A stretch of 41,771 nucleotides of DNA from Candidatus Muproteobacteria bacterium (lineage in GTDB: Bacteria; Pseudomonadota; Gammaproteobacteria; Acidiferrobacterales; Sulfurifustaceae): NCBI GenBank assembly GCA_027449605.1, contig DAIDLH010000058.1, forward strand, positions 1-41,771. Direction: 5' to 3'. Under the pieces are notes generated by a model. The model made no database searches. It worked only from the letters and a program-made list of their open reading frames with translations, and was not told the DNA's origin. Below are positions 1 to 10,506 of this stretch, piece by piece. The position numbers were made by a program, and so were the translations under genes. Each line of letters starts with the position of its first letter. Position 1 is the first letter of the stretch.

Positions 1-691
1 CCACCACCAGCAGGCTCACGCCGGGCGCGATGTCGGAAACGCCGAAGAATCCGTAGCGGAAGCCGTCGATCATGTAGAAAAACGGATTGAAGTGCGACAG
101 CCGTTGCCAGATCTCCGGCAACGAACGGATCGAATAGAACACGCCCGAGAGAAACGACAGCGGCAGGATGATGAAATTCTGGAACCCCGCGAGCTGGTCG
201 AATTTCTCGGCCCAGATGCCGGCGATCACGCCGGTCGCGCCCAGCACCGCGCTGCTCAGGAACGCGAACAGCAGGATGAATCCCAGGTGCTGCACCGGCA
301 CCGGCGTGAACAAGGTTCCCGCGAAATACACGCCCAACCCGACCAGCACCCCGCGCACCGCGGCAGCGAGCACGAACGCGAGAAAAAATTCCAGGTGCGA
401 CAGCGGCGTGAGCAGCACGAACACCAGGTTGCCGGTCACCTTGGACTGGATCAGGCTCGAGGAGCTGTTGGCGAAGGCGTTCTGGATCACCGACATCATT
501 ACCAGGCCGGGAATCAGGAACGCGGTGTAGCTCACGCCTGCGAACGCCTGCACCCGGCCTTCGAACACGTGACCGAACACCAGCAGGTAGAGCAGCGCGG
601 TGATGACCGGGGCGATCAGCGTCTGCAACAGCACCTTGCCGAAGCGCAGGATTTCCTTGTAGAACAGCGTGTACAGGCCGGCCGGGTTCAC
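1..691 (-). CDS. yadH: ABC-2 type permease, YadH-like (partial, runs off left edge)
   Basis: Inner-membrane permease of an ABC exporter, partner of the ATPase encoded just upstream. The frame stays open from a GTG at 691 to the window edge, about 230 residues, so the C-terminus is missing. The GTG overlaps the ATPase stop in a GTGA, showing translational coupling. The protein starts VNPAGLYTLFYKEI and has several hydrophobic segments. The ABC-2 signatures PGLVMMSVI and SGVFYSIRSLPEIW, followed by HFNPFFYMIDGFRYGF, match the YadH family closely. The substrate is unknown. An mlaFEDCB-yadG-yadH order is common in Gammaproteobacteria, so a cell-envelope role is inferred. Confidence 0.85.
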   Translation of the reverse strand, partial: MNPAGLYTLFYKEILRFGKVLLQTLIAPVITALLYLLVFGHVFEGRVQAFAGVSYTAFLIPGLVMMSVIQNAFANSSSSLIQSKVTGNLVFVLLTPLSHLEFFLAFVLAAAVRGVLVGLGVYFAGTLFTPVPVQHLGFILLFAFLSSAVLGATGVIAGIWAEKFDQLAGFQNFIILPLSFLSGVFYSIRSLPEIWQRLSHFNPFFYMIDGFRYGFFGVSDIAPGVSLLVV

Positions 692-1604
692 GCGCTGCCC
701 CCGTGCGTCAGCTCGACGAACACGTCCTCGAGGTCCGCACCCTCCATGTTGAGGTCGGCGATCACGGCGCCGTGCGCGCGCAGCGCATCCAGCACCGCCA
801 TGACCGAATCGGTGTTCTTGTCGAGCTGCAGTTCCAGCAGATTGCCCTCCCGCCGGCGCACTTTCGGCATCAGGGATTCGGGCAGGGAGGCGAGCGGTTC
901 CGTCGTGGTGACGCACACGCGGCGGGTGCGGCCGATGCCGCGCGCCAGCAGCGCCGGCTTGCTGTCGAGCGCCACGATTTCGCCGCGGTTCAGGATCGCG
1001 ATGCGCTCGCACAGCGCCTCGGCCTCCTCGAGATAATGCGTGGTGAGCACGATGGTATGGCCCTCGCGGTGCAACCGGCGGATGAAGACCCACAGCTGCT
1101 TGCGCAGTTCGACGTCCACCCCGCGGTCGGCTCGTCCAGCACCACCACGTCGGGCTTGTGCACCAGCGCCTGGGCGATCATGACGCGCCGTTTCATGCCG
1201 CCGGAGAGCGCGCGCATGTTGGCGCCGGCCTTGTCGGTCAGCATCAGCGCCTGCATCAGCTCGTCGATCCAGGCGTCGTTGTTACGCAGCCCGAAGTAAC
1301 CCGACTGGATACGCAGCACCTCGCGCACGTTGAAAAACGGATCGAACGTCAGCTCCTGCGGCACCACGCCGATGAGCCGCCGTGTGCGGCGGTAGTCCGC
1401 GACCACGTCATGGCCGAGCACGCTGACGCGGCCGCGGTCGAAACGGGTCAGGCCGGCGACGATGCTGATCAGCGTGGATTTGCCGGCGCCGTTCGGGCCG
1501 AGCAGGCCGAAGAATTCGCCGCGCTCGACCGCGAGGTCGATGTTCTTCAGCGCGTGAACTTTCGGGTAATGTTTATGAAGCCCGGAAATTGAAATCGCTG
1601 ACAC
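688..1604 (-). pseudogene. yadG: ABC exporter ATPase, YadG-like, split by a one-base frameshift
   Basis: ATP-binding subunit paired with the downstream permease. The first part (start 1604) has Walker A GPNGAGKST at residues 36-44, signature LSGGMKRR at about 133-140 and Walker B VVVLDEPTAG at about 153-162. The frame then shifts. The true continuation, DVELRKQLWVF with the switch His in VLTTHYLEEAEAL, lies in another frame down to the stop at 688-690. Adding one G to the G-run read from plus-strand C's at 1119-1122 restores the family sequence TAGVDVELRK. Everything else is intact and the downstream gene is open. This is either a recent mutation or a homopolymer error in the sequence. Total length with repair is about 305 residues, normal for YadG. 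Confidence 0.85.
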
Positions 1605-1621
1605 GGATTAAATAACGGATA

Positions 1622-1846
1622 GACAGGATTTACAGGATTAACAGGATTGAAAAAGAAGAAGTCGCTATAAAGAAATTTTAGGGAACCCCTGATTTATTCC
1701 GTCATTCCGGCCAAGGGCCGAAGGCCCGCGAGCCGGAATCCAGGAAAATCATATATTAACTGGATGCCGGCTTTCGCCGGCATGACGAAAACCGAATTAA
1801 TCAGACCTTCCTTAGATTTAATCCTGTAAATCCTGTTAATCCTGTC
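1622..1846. repeat. Nested repeat element between yadG and mlaB
   Basis: Two short arrays of a 9-base unit (ACAGGATTW) face each other: 1622-1648 on the plus strand and its inverted form at 1820-1846. Inside lies a second inverted structure. Its left hairpin (1699-1744) begins CCGTCATTCCGG and ends CCGGAATCCAGG; its right hairpin (1760-1787) begins CTGGATGCCGG and ends CCGGCATGACG. Both motifs are of the kind dispersed through many proteobacterial genomes as small non-coding repeats. The interior is AT-rich compared with the genes around it. No gene is visible. Confidence 0.8.
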
Positions 1847-2147
1847 CATGATTAATACCAAAAACCTGCGTGAGGCCGTTGACCTGGATGAGGTCGCGCA
1901 TCTGCTCCGGCATGTTGGTGAAAACGATATCGCGTCCGGCGGCGCGGGCGAGCTGCCGCCATTCAATCATGAGCGCCAGCCCGGCGCTGTCGGCGAGCGT
2001 CACGCCGCGCATGTCGATCGTGATCTTGCCGCTGCCCTGCAACCATTTGTCGCTACGGGCGAGGAACTGCGGCACCGATTGAAATGTCACCTGCCCGGTG
2101 ACTTCGACCACGCCGTTGTCGCGCGCGTTGACGCCGTTTTCGCTCAC
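1836..2147 (-). CDS. mlaB: MlaB, STAS-domain subunit of the Mla phospholipid transporter
   Basis: Cytoplasmic STAS protein of 103 residues that binds the MlaF ATPase and supports the MlaFEDB complex, which maintains outer-membrane lipid asymmetry. The STAS core is visible as ITIDMRGVTLADSAGLALMIEW, here split as ITIDMRGVTL and ADSAGLALMIEW, with the conserved DSAG turn at the start of the helix. The GTG start at 2147 overlaps the mlaC stop in a GTGA. The last codons and the TAA stop come from the edge of the flanking ACAGGATT repeat array, so the C-terminus was probably altered when that repeat arrived. It is the last gene of mlaFEDCB. Confidence 0.9.
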   Translation of the reverse strand: MSENGVNARDNGVVEVTGQVTFQSVPQFLARSDKWLQGSGKITIDMRGVTLADSAGLALMIEWRQLARAAGRDIVFTNMPEQMRDLIQVNGLTQVFGINHGQD

Positions 2148-2791
2148 TTCGGTGCGCCCGCCTTGGTGCCGTTGGAAGCGGACTTGCCCTCGGCCGCGGC
2201 CTTGTTGTCGCGCGCCAGGCCGGCGATCAGCGCGTCGAGCCCCTCGCGTTGCACCCGTTCCGCGTAGCTGGATTGGTAAGTCGTCACGAGACTCGCGCCT
2301 TCGATGGTCATGTCATACACCTTCCAGCCGGCGTCGGTGTGATAAAAACTGTAGTTGATGGCGATCGGCGGGCCGCCGTCGGTGCGGCGGACTTCGGATT
2401 TGACCACGGCGGTGCGATCCCCGGGCGTCAGCTTGAACGGCAGATACACGATCTTTTCATCGTTGTACTTGAGCAGCGCGGTGGCGTAAGTGCGCACCAG
2501 CAGGTCGCGGAACTCGGCGGTGAAGCGCGCGCGCTGGTTTTCGTCGGCCGTGCGCCAGTAACGCCCGAGCACCGTGCGCGACATGGCGCGGAAATCGAAA
2601 TTCGGCAGCACGTGCTCGTCCACCATGGCGTACAGCTTCTTGCGGTCGCGGGAATACTGCTCCTTGTTCGCCTTGAGCAGGACGACGATCTTGTCCGTCA
2701 CCTCGCGCGCCAGCTGGTCCGGCGCCACGTCGGCGGCCGTCGCGGCCAGCGTGAAGATCATCGACAACAGAAAGGCGGCGATTTTCTTCAT
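2144..2791 (-). CDS. mlaC: MlaC, periplasmic phospholipid-binding protein
   Basis: Periplasmic shuttle that carries phospholipid between the outer-membrane MlaA complex and the inner-membrane MlaFEDB complex. The 215-residue protein starts with a clear signal peptide (MKKIAAFLLSMIFTLAATAA, cleavage near residue 20). The mature part has the MlaC/Ttg2D fold signature: NFDFRAMSRTVLGRYWR, then FRDLLVRTYATAL, and GWKVYDMTIEGASLV near the C-terminal third. The tail is rich in Lys, Ala and Gly. A GGAGACGCCC ribosome-binding stretch precedes the ATG. It lies 21 bases after mlaD. Confidence 0.95.
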   Translation of the reverse strand: MKKIAAFLLSMIFTLAATAADVAPDQLAREVTDKIVVLLKANKEQYSRDRKKLYAMVDEHVLPNFDFRAMSRTVLGRYWRTADENQRARFTAEFRDLLVRTYATALLKYNDEKIVYLPFKLTPGDRTAVVKSEVRRTDGGPPIAINYSFYHTDAGWKVYDMTIEGASLVTTYQSSYAERVQREGLDALIAGLARDNKAAAEGKSASNGTKAGAPK

Positions 2792-2812
2792 GGGCGTCTC
2801 CTCGTGCTCGCG

Positions 2813-3289
2813 CTACTTGGCCGGCGCGCTCTCGCCGGCCTTGTTGAAGATCACCTGCCCGACCAGCTTCTCCAGCACCAGCGCCGATTGCGTGCGCAGG
2901 AAACTGTCGCCGTTCTGGAGCGAGGCCTCGTCGCCGCCGGGCTCGATGCCGACGTACTGGTCGCCCAGCAGGCCCGAGGTCAGGATGCTCGCGCTGCTGT
3001 CCTTGGGAATGTTCTGGTAGCGGCCGTCGATGTCCATCGTGACCAGCGCCTGGTATTTCTTGTTGTCGAAGGCGATCGCCGACACGCGGCCGATGCGCAC
3101 GCCGGCCATGGTCACCGCCGCCTTGACCTTGAGACCGCCGACGTTGTCGAACCGCGCCGTGACCTTGTAGCCGTCCATGACGTCCGCCGAGGTGAGGTTG
3201 CCGACCTTGAACGCGAGCATGGCCAGCGCCAGGATGCCCGCGGCCACGAACAGCCCGACCCACAATTCCAGACTTTTCCGGTTGATCAT
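2813..3289 (-). CDS. mlaD: MlaD, MCE-domain subunit of the Mla transporter
   Basis: Inner-membrane anchored periplasmic MCE protein that forms the hexameric ring handing lipids between MlaE and MlaC. It has 158 residues. One N-terminal membrane helix (about residues 9-27, LWVGLFVAAGILALAMLAF) is followed by a single MCE domain, which includes ARFDNVGGLKVKAAVTMAGV and the ILTSGLLGDQYVGIEPGG segment typical of the family. The C-terminal helix carries the hydrophobic tail needed for hexamer formation. Start ATG at 3289, one base after the mlaE stop. Confidence 0.95.
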   Translation of the reverse strand: MINRKSLELWVGLFVAAGILALAMLAFKVGNLTSADVMDGYKVTARFDNVGGLKVKAAVTMAGVRIGRVSAIAFDNKKYQALVTMDIDGRYQNIPKDSSASILTSGLLGDQYVGIEPGGDEASLQNGDSFLRTQSALVLEKLVGQVIFNKAGESAPAK

Positions 3290-3290
3290 G

Positions 3291-4070
3291 TCAGACCTCT
3301 CCCAAGGTCAAAGCGGTAAGGATGAAATCCAGCCCCAGCACGGCCAGCGAGGAATATACCACCGTCCGGTTGGTGGCGCTCGCCACGCCCTCCGAGGTCG
3401 GCACCGCGTCGTAACCCTCGAACACCGAGATCCAGGTAACTACAACGCCGAACACCACGCTCTTGATGACACCGTTCATGATGTCGTCGTGGAAATCGAC
3501 GCCGTTCTGCATCTGCGACCAGAACGCCCCGGCATCGACCCCGAGCAACCCGACGCCGACGAGGTGTCCGCCCATCACGCCGATCGCGGAAAACAGCGCT
3601 GTCAGCAGCGGCATGGCGATCACGCCACCAAGGAAACGCGGCGCGATCACGCGCGTGACCGGATTGACTGCCATCATCTCCATGCCGGCGAGCTGCTCCG
3701 TGGCCTTCATGAGGCCGATCTCCGCGGTCAGCGCCGACCCGGCGCGGCCGGCGAACAGCAGCGCCGTGACCACCGGCCCGAGCTCGCGCACCAGCGACAG
3801 CGCCACCAGCAGGCCGAGCGAATTCGCCGAACCGAACTTGACCAGCGTGTTGTAACCCTGAAGCCCCAGCACCATGCCGACGAACAATCCCGAGACCAGG
3901 ATGATCAGCAGCGTGAGCACGCCGACGGCGTACACCTGCTGCACCACCAGGTAAAAGCGCCGCAGCAGTTCCCACGAACCGAGCAGCACTTCGTACAGGA
4001 ACATCGCGGCGCGACCGACGCGCTCGACGCTGTTGATCACGATGCCGCCGAGAACGCGCAGCGTGTTCAC
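3291..4070 (-). CDS. mlaE: MlaE, permease subunit of the Mla transporter
   Basis: Integral membrane permease of the MlaFEDB lipid transporter, 259 residues with about five to six hydrophobic segments. Family motifs are plain: [37 protein letters not shown], and [20 protein letters not shown], which is the coupling region that meets MlaF. It starts at a GTG (4070) that overlaps the mlaF stop in a GTGA, so the two are translationally coupled. Homologous to MlaE/Ttg2B and plant TGD1. Confidence 0.95.
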   Translation of the reverse strand: MNTLRVLGGIVINSVERVGRAAMFLYEVLLGSWELLRRFYLVVQQVYAVGVLTLLIILVSGLFVGMVLGLQGYNTLVKFGSANSLGLLVALSLVRELGPVVTALLFAGRAGSALTAEIGLMKATEQLAGMEMMAVNPVTRVIAPRFLGGVIAMPLLTALFSAIGVMGGHLVGVGLLGVDAGAFWSQMQNGVDFHDDIMNGVIKSVVFGVVVTWISVFEGYDAVPTSEGVASATNRTVVYSSLAVLGLDFILTALTLGEV

Positions 4071-4897
4071 GCGATGCTCCGCGTCAGGTCGGTCACGTAG
4101 TCGTCGGCCGGATACTGGTACGGCACCGGTCCGTCCGGCAGGCCGTCCATGAACTGGCGCACGTGCTCGGAACCGGACTTCTGCACCTCGGTCGGCGTAC
4201 CCTCGCCCATGATGCGCCCGTCGCCAACGAGATACGCATAATCGGAAATCATGCAGGTCTCGGCGACGTCGTGCGACACCACGATCGAAGTGATGCCGAG
4301 CGACTGGTTGAGCTGGCGGATCAGCTTGGCGATCACGCCCTTGGAGATCGGATCGAGCCCGGTGAACGGCTCGTCGTACATGATCATCATCGGCTCGAGC
4401 GCGATGGCGCGCGCCAGCGCCACGCGCCGCGCCATGCCGCCCGACAGCTCCGACGGCATCAGGTCGCGCGCGCCGCGCAGGCCCACGGTCTCGAGCTTCA
4501 TGAGCACCACCTTGCGCAGGATCGATTCGGGCAGCTTCGTGTGTTCGCGGATCGGGAACGCGACGTTCTCGAACACCGACAGGTCGGTGAGCAGCGCGCC
4601 GGTCTGGAACAGCATGCCCATGCGCTTGCGCAGTTCAAACAGCTCCCGGGTCCGCAGGTCCGGCACCGACTCGCCGTCCACGGTCAGCGTGCCGCGGCTC
4701 GGCTTGATGCGACCGCCGATGAGATTCATCAGCGTGGTCTTGCCGCAGCCGCTGCCGCCCATGATCGCGGTCACCTTGCCGCGGCGGATGGGGAGCGTGA
4801 TGCCTTTCAGGATCGGCCGGTCGCCGTACGTGAAATGGATGTCCCGGATATCCACCAGGACGTCGCTGTCCGGCGTGCTATGGCTGGGCTGATTCAA
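4067..4897 (-). CDS. mlaF: MlaF, ATPase subunit of the Mla transporter
   Basis: Cytoplasmic ATPase driving the MlaFEDB phospholipid transporter. The frame is open up to 4996, but that extension would run into acs and has no homology. The TTG at 4897, preceded by AAGGAACAGG, fits the family length and gives 276 residues. Walker A GGSGCGKT lies at about 47-54, signature LSGGMARR at about 151-158, and Walker [14 protein letters not shown] from about 171. The switch His follows in [12 protein letters not shown]. The C-terminal extension ([16 protein letters not shown]) is typical of MlaF, where it contacts the neighbouring subunit. First gene of mlaFEDCB, 73 bases after acs. Confidence 0.92.
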   Translation of the reverse strand: MNQPSHSTPDSDVLVDIRDIHFTYGDRPILKGITLPIRRGKVTAIMGGSGCGKTTLMNLIGGRIKPSRGTLTVDGESVPDLRTRELFELRKRMGMLFQTGALLTDLSVFENVAFPIREHTKLPESILRKVVLMKLETVGLRGARDLMPSELSGGMARRVALARAIALEPMMIMYDEPFTGLDPISKGVIAKLIRQLNQSLGITSIVVSHDVAETCMISDYAYLVGDGRIMGEGTPTEVQKSGSEHVRQFMDGLPDGPVPYQYPADDYVTDLTRSIA

Positions 4898-4970
4898 ACC
4901 TGTTCCTTGTCTGGCGCATCGCGAGTCGGAGCATTCTATCGCATCGGGCCGGCATTTCCACGCCGGCGCT

Positions 4971-6914
<1,944 letters not shown>

Positions 6915-7052
6915 GAATCACTCCTCCTCGCGTACCTTTATGAAACGATTTTGCAGTATCTGGCGTGCACGCCTCAAGCCGGGATTATCGCGCCTTGCCG
7001 TCACCGGCCGAAACCCCCAGAATGACGGGACTATTGAGGCGGGGAGTCTCGC

Positions 7053-7643
7053 ATGAATCTGGAAGCCTGGCGCTGCCGCCTGCGGGCGCGATTATTCGAA
7101 TTCCTCCGGCGGCCGGACAAGGCCATGTCCGAATACCGGACCGCGCTCGAACTCGACCCCCGTTCCGCGCAGGCCGCCCGGGCGCTCGCCTTCCTGCTGA
7201 CTTCACGCGGCGACTACCGCGATGCCGAGCGGTATTTCCACCTGGCGCTGCGCCTGGAACCGGAGCGCGCCGCGACCTGGTTCAATCTCGGCTTCATGCA
7301 TGACCGGCAGCGCGAACCCGCCAAGGCCATCGAGGCGTTTCGCGAGGCGGTCCGGATCAATCCCGGGCTCGACCGCGCGTGGTACGGCATGGGCTTGTGC
7401 CAGACCGCGCTCGGACAGCACGAAGCGGCGGTGCAATCCTTCGAGCAGGCCGGACATCTGCAACCGATGAACCCGCACGCGTGGTACCAGCTGGGACTGG
7501 CGCAGCATGCGCTCGCGCGCCCGGACAAGGTCAGGGAGGCGATCGAATACCTGCACCGCTTCGATCCCAAGATGACCCGGCAGCTGATCCACGACACCGG
7601 CCGCTCCGACCTCGCGCATCTCGTCGCCGACCTGAGAAGCTAA
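7053..7643 (+). CDS. Tetratricopeptide-repeat protein
   Basis: A 196-residue soluble protein made almost wholly of TPR units. At least four are visible: AMSEYRTALELDPRS, DAERYFHLALRLEPER, AIEAFREAVRINPGLD and AVQSFEQAGHLQPMNP. TPR proteins act as protein-protein scaffolds, and no enzymatic domain is present. No signal peptide is seen. GGGGAG lies eight bases before the ATG. Divergent from acs and convergent with the small membrane-protein gene. The partner is unknown, so no specific role can be given. Confidence 0.85.
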   Translation: MNLEAWRCRLRARLFEFLRRPDKAMSEYRTALELDPRSAQAARALAFLLTSRGDYRDAERYFHLALRLEPERAATWFNLGFMHDRQREPAKAIEAFREAVRINPGLDRAWYGMGLCQTALGQHEAAVQSFEQAGHLQPMNPHAWYQLGLAQHALARPDKVREAIEYLHRFDPKMTRQLIHDTGRSDLAHLVADLRS

Positions 7644-7648
7644 TATTC

Positions 7649-7715
7649 GTAGGGTGGGCATCGCCCACCAACACGGCTTCGCTTGCTGTCCGACGGTGGG
7701 CTGTGCCCACCCTAC
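7649..7715. repeat. Palindromic intergenic repeat (GTAGGGTGGGCA type)
   Basis: GTAGGGTGGGCA at 7649-7660 is the exact inverse of TGCCCACCCTAC at 7704-7715. Each outer arm also pairs with an inner copy (GTGGGCATCGCCCAC on the left, GGTGGGCTGTGCCCACC on the right), so the element can fold into two short hairpins or one long one. Elements with this end motif are dispersed in many proteobacterial genomes. It sits between two converging genes and may end transcription, though no T-run is present. Confidence 0.75.
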
Positions 7716-7734
7716 ATATATTTTGAGACAGGTT

Positions 7735-8025
7735 CTAGTTCACCAGCCGCGCCTCCAGCACCAGCTGGATCTTGAGCAGCGTCAGCGCCAGCCACAATCC
7801 GGCCACGAGAAAAAACGCCGCGACGCCGATGTGCCGGTCCGGCACGAAGCGCGGCGTGATGAAACGCACCGCGCGCACGATCGGCGACGTGATCGTCTTC
7901 AGCAGCTTGTAAAAAAGATTCCGCTCGCGCTGGGCGCCGGCCAGCACGTACAGCACGCCCTGACCGAGCAGCATGAGCCCGGCGATCTCCGCCAGGGCCT
8001 TGAGAATGATGACGAGATTGAGCAT
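7735..8025 (-). CDS. Small inner-membrane protein of unknown function
   Basis: 96 residues from the ATG at 8025, which has GGAG about ten bases upstream; a GTG at 8040 would add five residues. Two hydrophobic segments are clear: about residues 3-28 (LVIILKALAEIAGLMLLGQGVLYVL) read as residues LVIILKALAEIAGLMLLGQG onward, and about 68-90 (AAFFLVAGLWLALTLLKIQL). A basic loop, QRERNLFYKLLKTI, lies between them. I do not recognise the family. It lies downstream of the symporter set in the same direction but is separated from it by a strong terminator, so it probably has its own promoter. Confidence 0.7.
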   Translation of the reverse strand: MLNLVIILKALAEIAGLMLLGQGVLYVLAGAQRERNLFYKLLKTITSPIVRAVRFITPRFVPDRHIGVAAFFLVAGLWLALTLLKIQLVLEARLVN

Positions 8026-8057
8026 GGCCGGTGACTCCACAATGATTCACGCCTGAA

Positions 8058-8085
8058 CAAAAGGCCCGCTTGCGCGGGCCTTTTG
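8058..8085 (-). terminator. Intrinsic terminator after the symporter gene
   Basis: A perfect 12-base-pair stem (8058-8069 with 8074-8085) closes a four-base loop. The core is GGCCCGC/GCGGGCC, and A/T tracts at the foot of the stem give a T-run after the hairpin on either strand. It lies 19 bases past the symporter stop, so it most likely ends that operon. It could also work in the other direction. Confidence 0.85.
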
Positions 8086-8104
8086 CGCCACAGTACCGGA
8101 CCGT

Positions 8105-10183
8105 TCAGGCGGCGCGCGTGTCGATATCGCCCCGGAGCTGCGGATACCGGACGTGCTCGATCAGCTCCTGGGTCTTCTGGTCCGGCGCCGGCGTCAGCAG
8201 GCTCACGATGATGATCACCGCGAACCCGAGCGGTACGCCGAAAATGCCGGCCGAGATCGGGTTGATGCCGAACCACATGTGGTCGGCGACCGGCGAGGTC
8301 ACGCCGAACAGGCCGCGCAGCCACGGCTGGGTCGTCGCCATGTAGTAGAAGGTGATGCCCAGTCCCGAGGCCATGCCGAGCACCGCGCCCCACGAAGACG
8401 CCCGCTTCCAGAAGATGCCGAGCACCAGCGCCGGGAAAAACGCCGCGGCCGCGAACGAGAACGCCGCCGACACCAGGAACAGGATGTCCGCCGGTTTCTG
8501 CGACGCGACCGTCGCGGCGATGGCCGCGACCACCAGCAGCAGCATCTTGGCGATGGTCAGACGGCGCTTGGTCGACGCGTGCGGGTCGATCATCTTGTAG
8601 TACACGTCGTGCGACAGCGCGTTGGCGATGGTGAGCAGCAGGCCGTCCGCGGTCGACAGCGCCGCCGCCAGGCCGCCGGCCGCCACCAGGCCCGACACCA
8701 CGTACGGCAGTCCGGCGATTTCCGGCGTCGCCAGCACGATGATGTCCTGACCGAGCACGATCTCGGCGAGCTGCACGATGCCGTCGCCGTTGAGGTCCTT
8801 GACCGACACCAGCGCCGGGTCCACCGCCGCCCACGACGCCACCCACTTCGGCAGGTCGGCGAAGTTCAGGCCGACCAGGTGCGTGTAGACGTCGAATTTC
8901 ACCAGCACCGCCAGCGCCGGCGCGGTGAAGTACAGCAGGAAGATGAAGAACAGCGACCAGCCGACCGAGTTGCGCGCCTCACGCACACTCGGCGTGGTGT
9001 AGTAGCGCATTAAAATATGCGGCAGCGCCGCGGTGCCGACCATGAGACAGAAGACCAGCGCCAGGAAGTTGAGCCGCGCGGTGTTGCGCGCCGCGTCATC
9101 CTTGCCCACGAAGGCCTCGGCATGCGGGCGCGGCGGCGCCGCGCGCGCCGCGAGACCCTTCTCCTTGGTCCATTGCGCCTTGGCGGCATCGACATCTTTC
9201 GGGAACGCCACGAGCGCCTTTTCGGCGGCGGCGACCTGATCCGGCGCCGCGTTCGCGCCCTTCAGATCGGCCAGCTTCTTTTCCGCGGCCGCCTTGTCCG
9301 CGGCGTAGGCCGCGGCCGGATCCTTCAGCTTCGCCTCGGCGTCCGTGGCCTTGGTCTTCAGGATATTCCGCACCTCGATTTCCTTCGGGTCGTCCTTGAT
9401 CGCCTTCTCGCGCTCGGTCACCTTCTCCAGCGCGTAGCCGTAGGAAAGTTGCGGCACCGGGAAGTGGGTGATCTGCACCGACAGCCACACCACCGGCAGC
9501 AGGTAGGCGATGATCAGGATGATGTACTGCGCCACCTGCGTCCAGGTCACCGCGCGCATGCCGCCGAGGAACGAGCACACCAGGATGCCGCCGAGACCGA
9601 CGAACACGCCGATGCCGAACTCCAATCCGGTAAAGCGGCTGGTGATGATGCCGACGCCGTAAATCTGCGCCACCACGTAGGTGAACGAACACAGGACCGC
9701 GGCGAACACGCCGATGCTGCGCGCCAGGTGTCCGCCGTAGCGTTCGCCGAGGAAATCCGGGATCGTGAACTGGCCGAACTTGCGCAGGTACGGCGCGAGG
9801 AACAGCGCCACCAGCACGTAACCGCCGGTCCAGCCCATGATGAACGCGAGCCCGTCATAGCCCTGGATGTAGAGGCCGCCGGCCATGCCGATGAACGACG
9901 CCGCCGACATCCAGTCGGCGCCGGTGGCCATGCCGTTGAAGAACGCCGGCACGCGCCGGCCCGCGACGTAGTACTCGGCCACGTCGGCGGTGCGGCTGAT
10001 GATGCCGATCAGCGCGTACAGGCCGATCGTGGCGGCGAGGAACGCGTAGCCGATGTACCTCGGCCGGAGGCCCATCTGCTCGGCGATCGCCAGCACGATG
10101 ACGAAGGCGATGAAGCCGCCGGCGTAGATGCTGTAATACTTCTTGAGCGACTGGGTGAATTGAACCTGGGTTTGCGTGGCCAT
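8105..10183 (-). CDS. Sodium:solute symporter, VC_2705 subfamily (ActP-like)
   Basis: Multi-span inner-membrane transporter of the SSS family, 692 residues, with about 13 hydrophobic segments. Typical stretches include SRTADVAEYYVAGRRVPAFF, split here as SRTADVAEYYVAGRR and PAFFNGMATGADWMSAASF, and ALSTADGLLLTIANALSHD. The small DUF4212 gene just upstream, overlapping by one base in TAATG, marks the VC_2705 subfamily, thought to carry acetate or similar carboxylates. Two features stand out. Residues about 250-360 form an Ala/Lys/Glu-rich, probably coiled, soluble loop between two membrane segments. Residues 463-474 (DLNGDGIVQLAE) read as a complete EF-hand calcium loop. Substrate inferred, partly from acs nearby. 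Confidence 0.92.
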   Translation of the reverse strand: MATQTQVQFTQSLKKYYSIYAGGFIAFVIVLAIAEQMGLRPRYIGYAFLAATIGLYALIGIISRTADVAEYYVAGRRVPAFFNGMATGADWMSAASFIGMAGGLYIQGYDGLAFIMGWTGGYVLVALFLAPYLRKFGQFTIPDFLGERYGGHLARSIGVFAAVLCSFTYVVAQIYGVGIITSRFTGLEFGIGVFVGLGGILVCSFLGGMRAVTWTQVAQYIILIIAYLLPVVWLSVQITHFPVPQLSYGYALEKVTEREKAIKDDPKEIEVRNILKTKATDAEAKLKDPAAAYAADKAAAEKKLADLKGANAAPDQVAAAEKALVAFPKDVDAAKAQWTKEKGLAARAAPPRPHAEAFVGKDDAARNTARLNFLALVFCLMVGTAALPHILMRYYTTPSVREARNSVGWSLFFIFLLYFTAPALAVLVKFDVYTHLVGLNFADLPKWVASWAAVDPALVSVKDLNGDGIVQLAEIVLGQDIIVLATPEIAGLPYVVSGLVAAGGLAAALSTADGLLLTIANALSHDVYYKMIDPHASTKRRLTIAKMLLLVVAAIAATVASQKPADILFLVSAAFSFAAAAFFPALVLGIFWKRASSWGAVLGMASGLGITFYYMATTQPWLRGLFGVTSPVADHMWFGINPISAGIFGVPLGFAVIIIVSLLTPAPDQKTQELIEHVRYPQLRGDIDTRAA

Positions 10184-10446
10184 TAGCGATCTCCTTCCGC
10201 GACGTCATATTCTTTGTCGAGTTTGTTCATGCGGATGGCGTAGTAGAAAATCATCACGACATAAATGACCAACGCCCCCTGCGCGCCCATGTAGAAACCG
10301 AGCGGGAAACCGAAGACGACGATCTCGTTGATCTCGCGCGCGTAAAAACCCACGACGTAGGTGACCACGAACCATATCGCCAGCAACACCGCCGTCAGCC
10401 TGATGTTTTTTCGCCAGTACTCCTTATGTCGATCAGTCAGCTGCAT
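10183..10446 (-). CDS. DUF4212 small subunit of the symporter
   Basis: 87 residues with two membrane helices (about 16-36 and 49-68), matching DUF4212, the small subunit that accompanies VC_2705-type solute:sodium symporters. The N-terminal HKEYWRKNIRLT and the C-terminal FYYAIRMNKLDKEYDV segments are characteristic. AGGAGGCAGACC gives a strong ribosome-binding site before the ATG at 10446. The stop overlaps the symporter ATG by one base, so the two are probably made in equal amounts as one complex. Confidence 0.92.
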   Translation of the reverse strand: MQLTDRHKEYWRKNIRLTAVLLAIWFVVTYVVGFYAREINEIVVFGFPLGFYMGAQGALVIYVVMIFYYAIRMNKLDKEYDVAEGDR

Positions 10447-10506
10447 GGTCTGCCTCCTGGTTGTTTGCCATGAACTTTATTGAAAGAAATGCGCCGGTAT
10501 TGCGTC

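Noticed and set aside
1694-1966. Minus-strand frame through the repeat element into mlaB
   Set aside because: Reads the wrong frame of mlaB and then repeat sequence; no support.
7649-7715. Considered as a CRISPR-like or sRNA feature
   Set aside because: Only one palindrome, no spacer pattern and no promoter; it fits a dispersed palindromic repeat.
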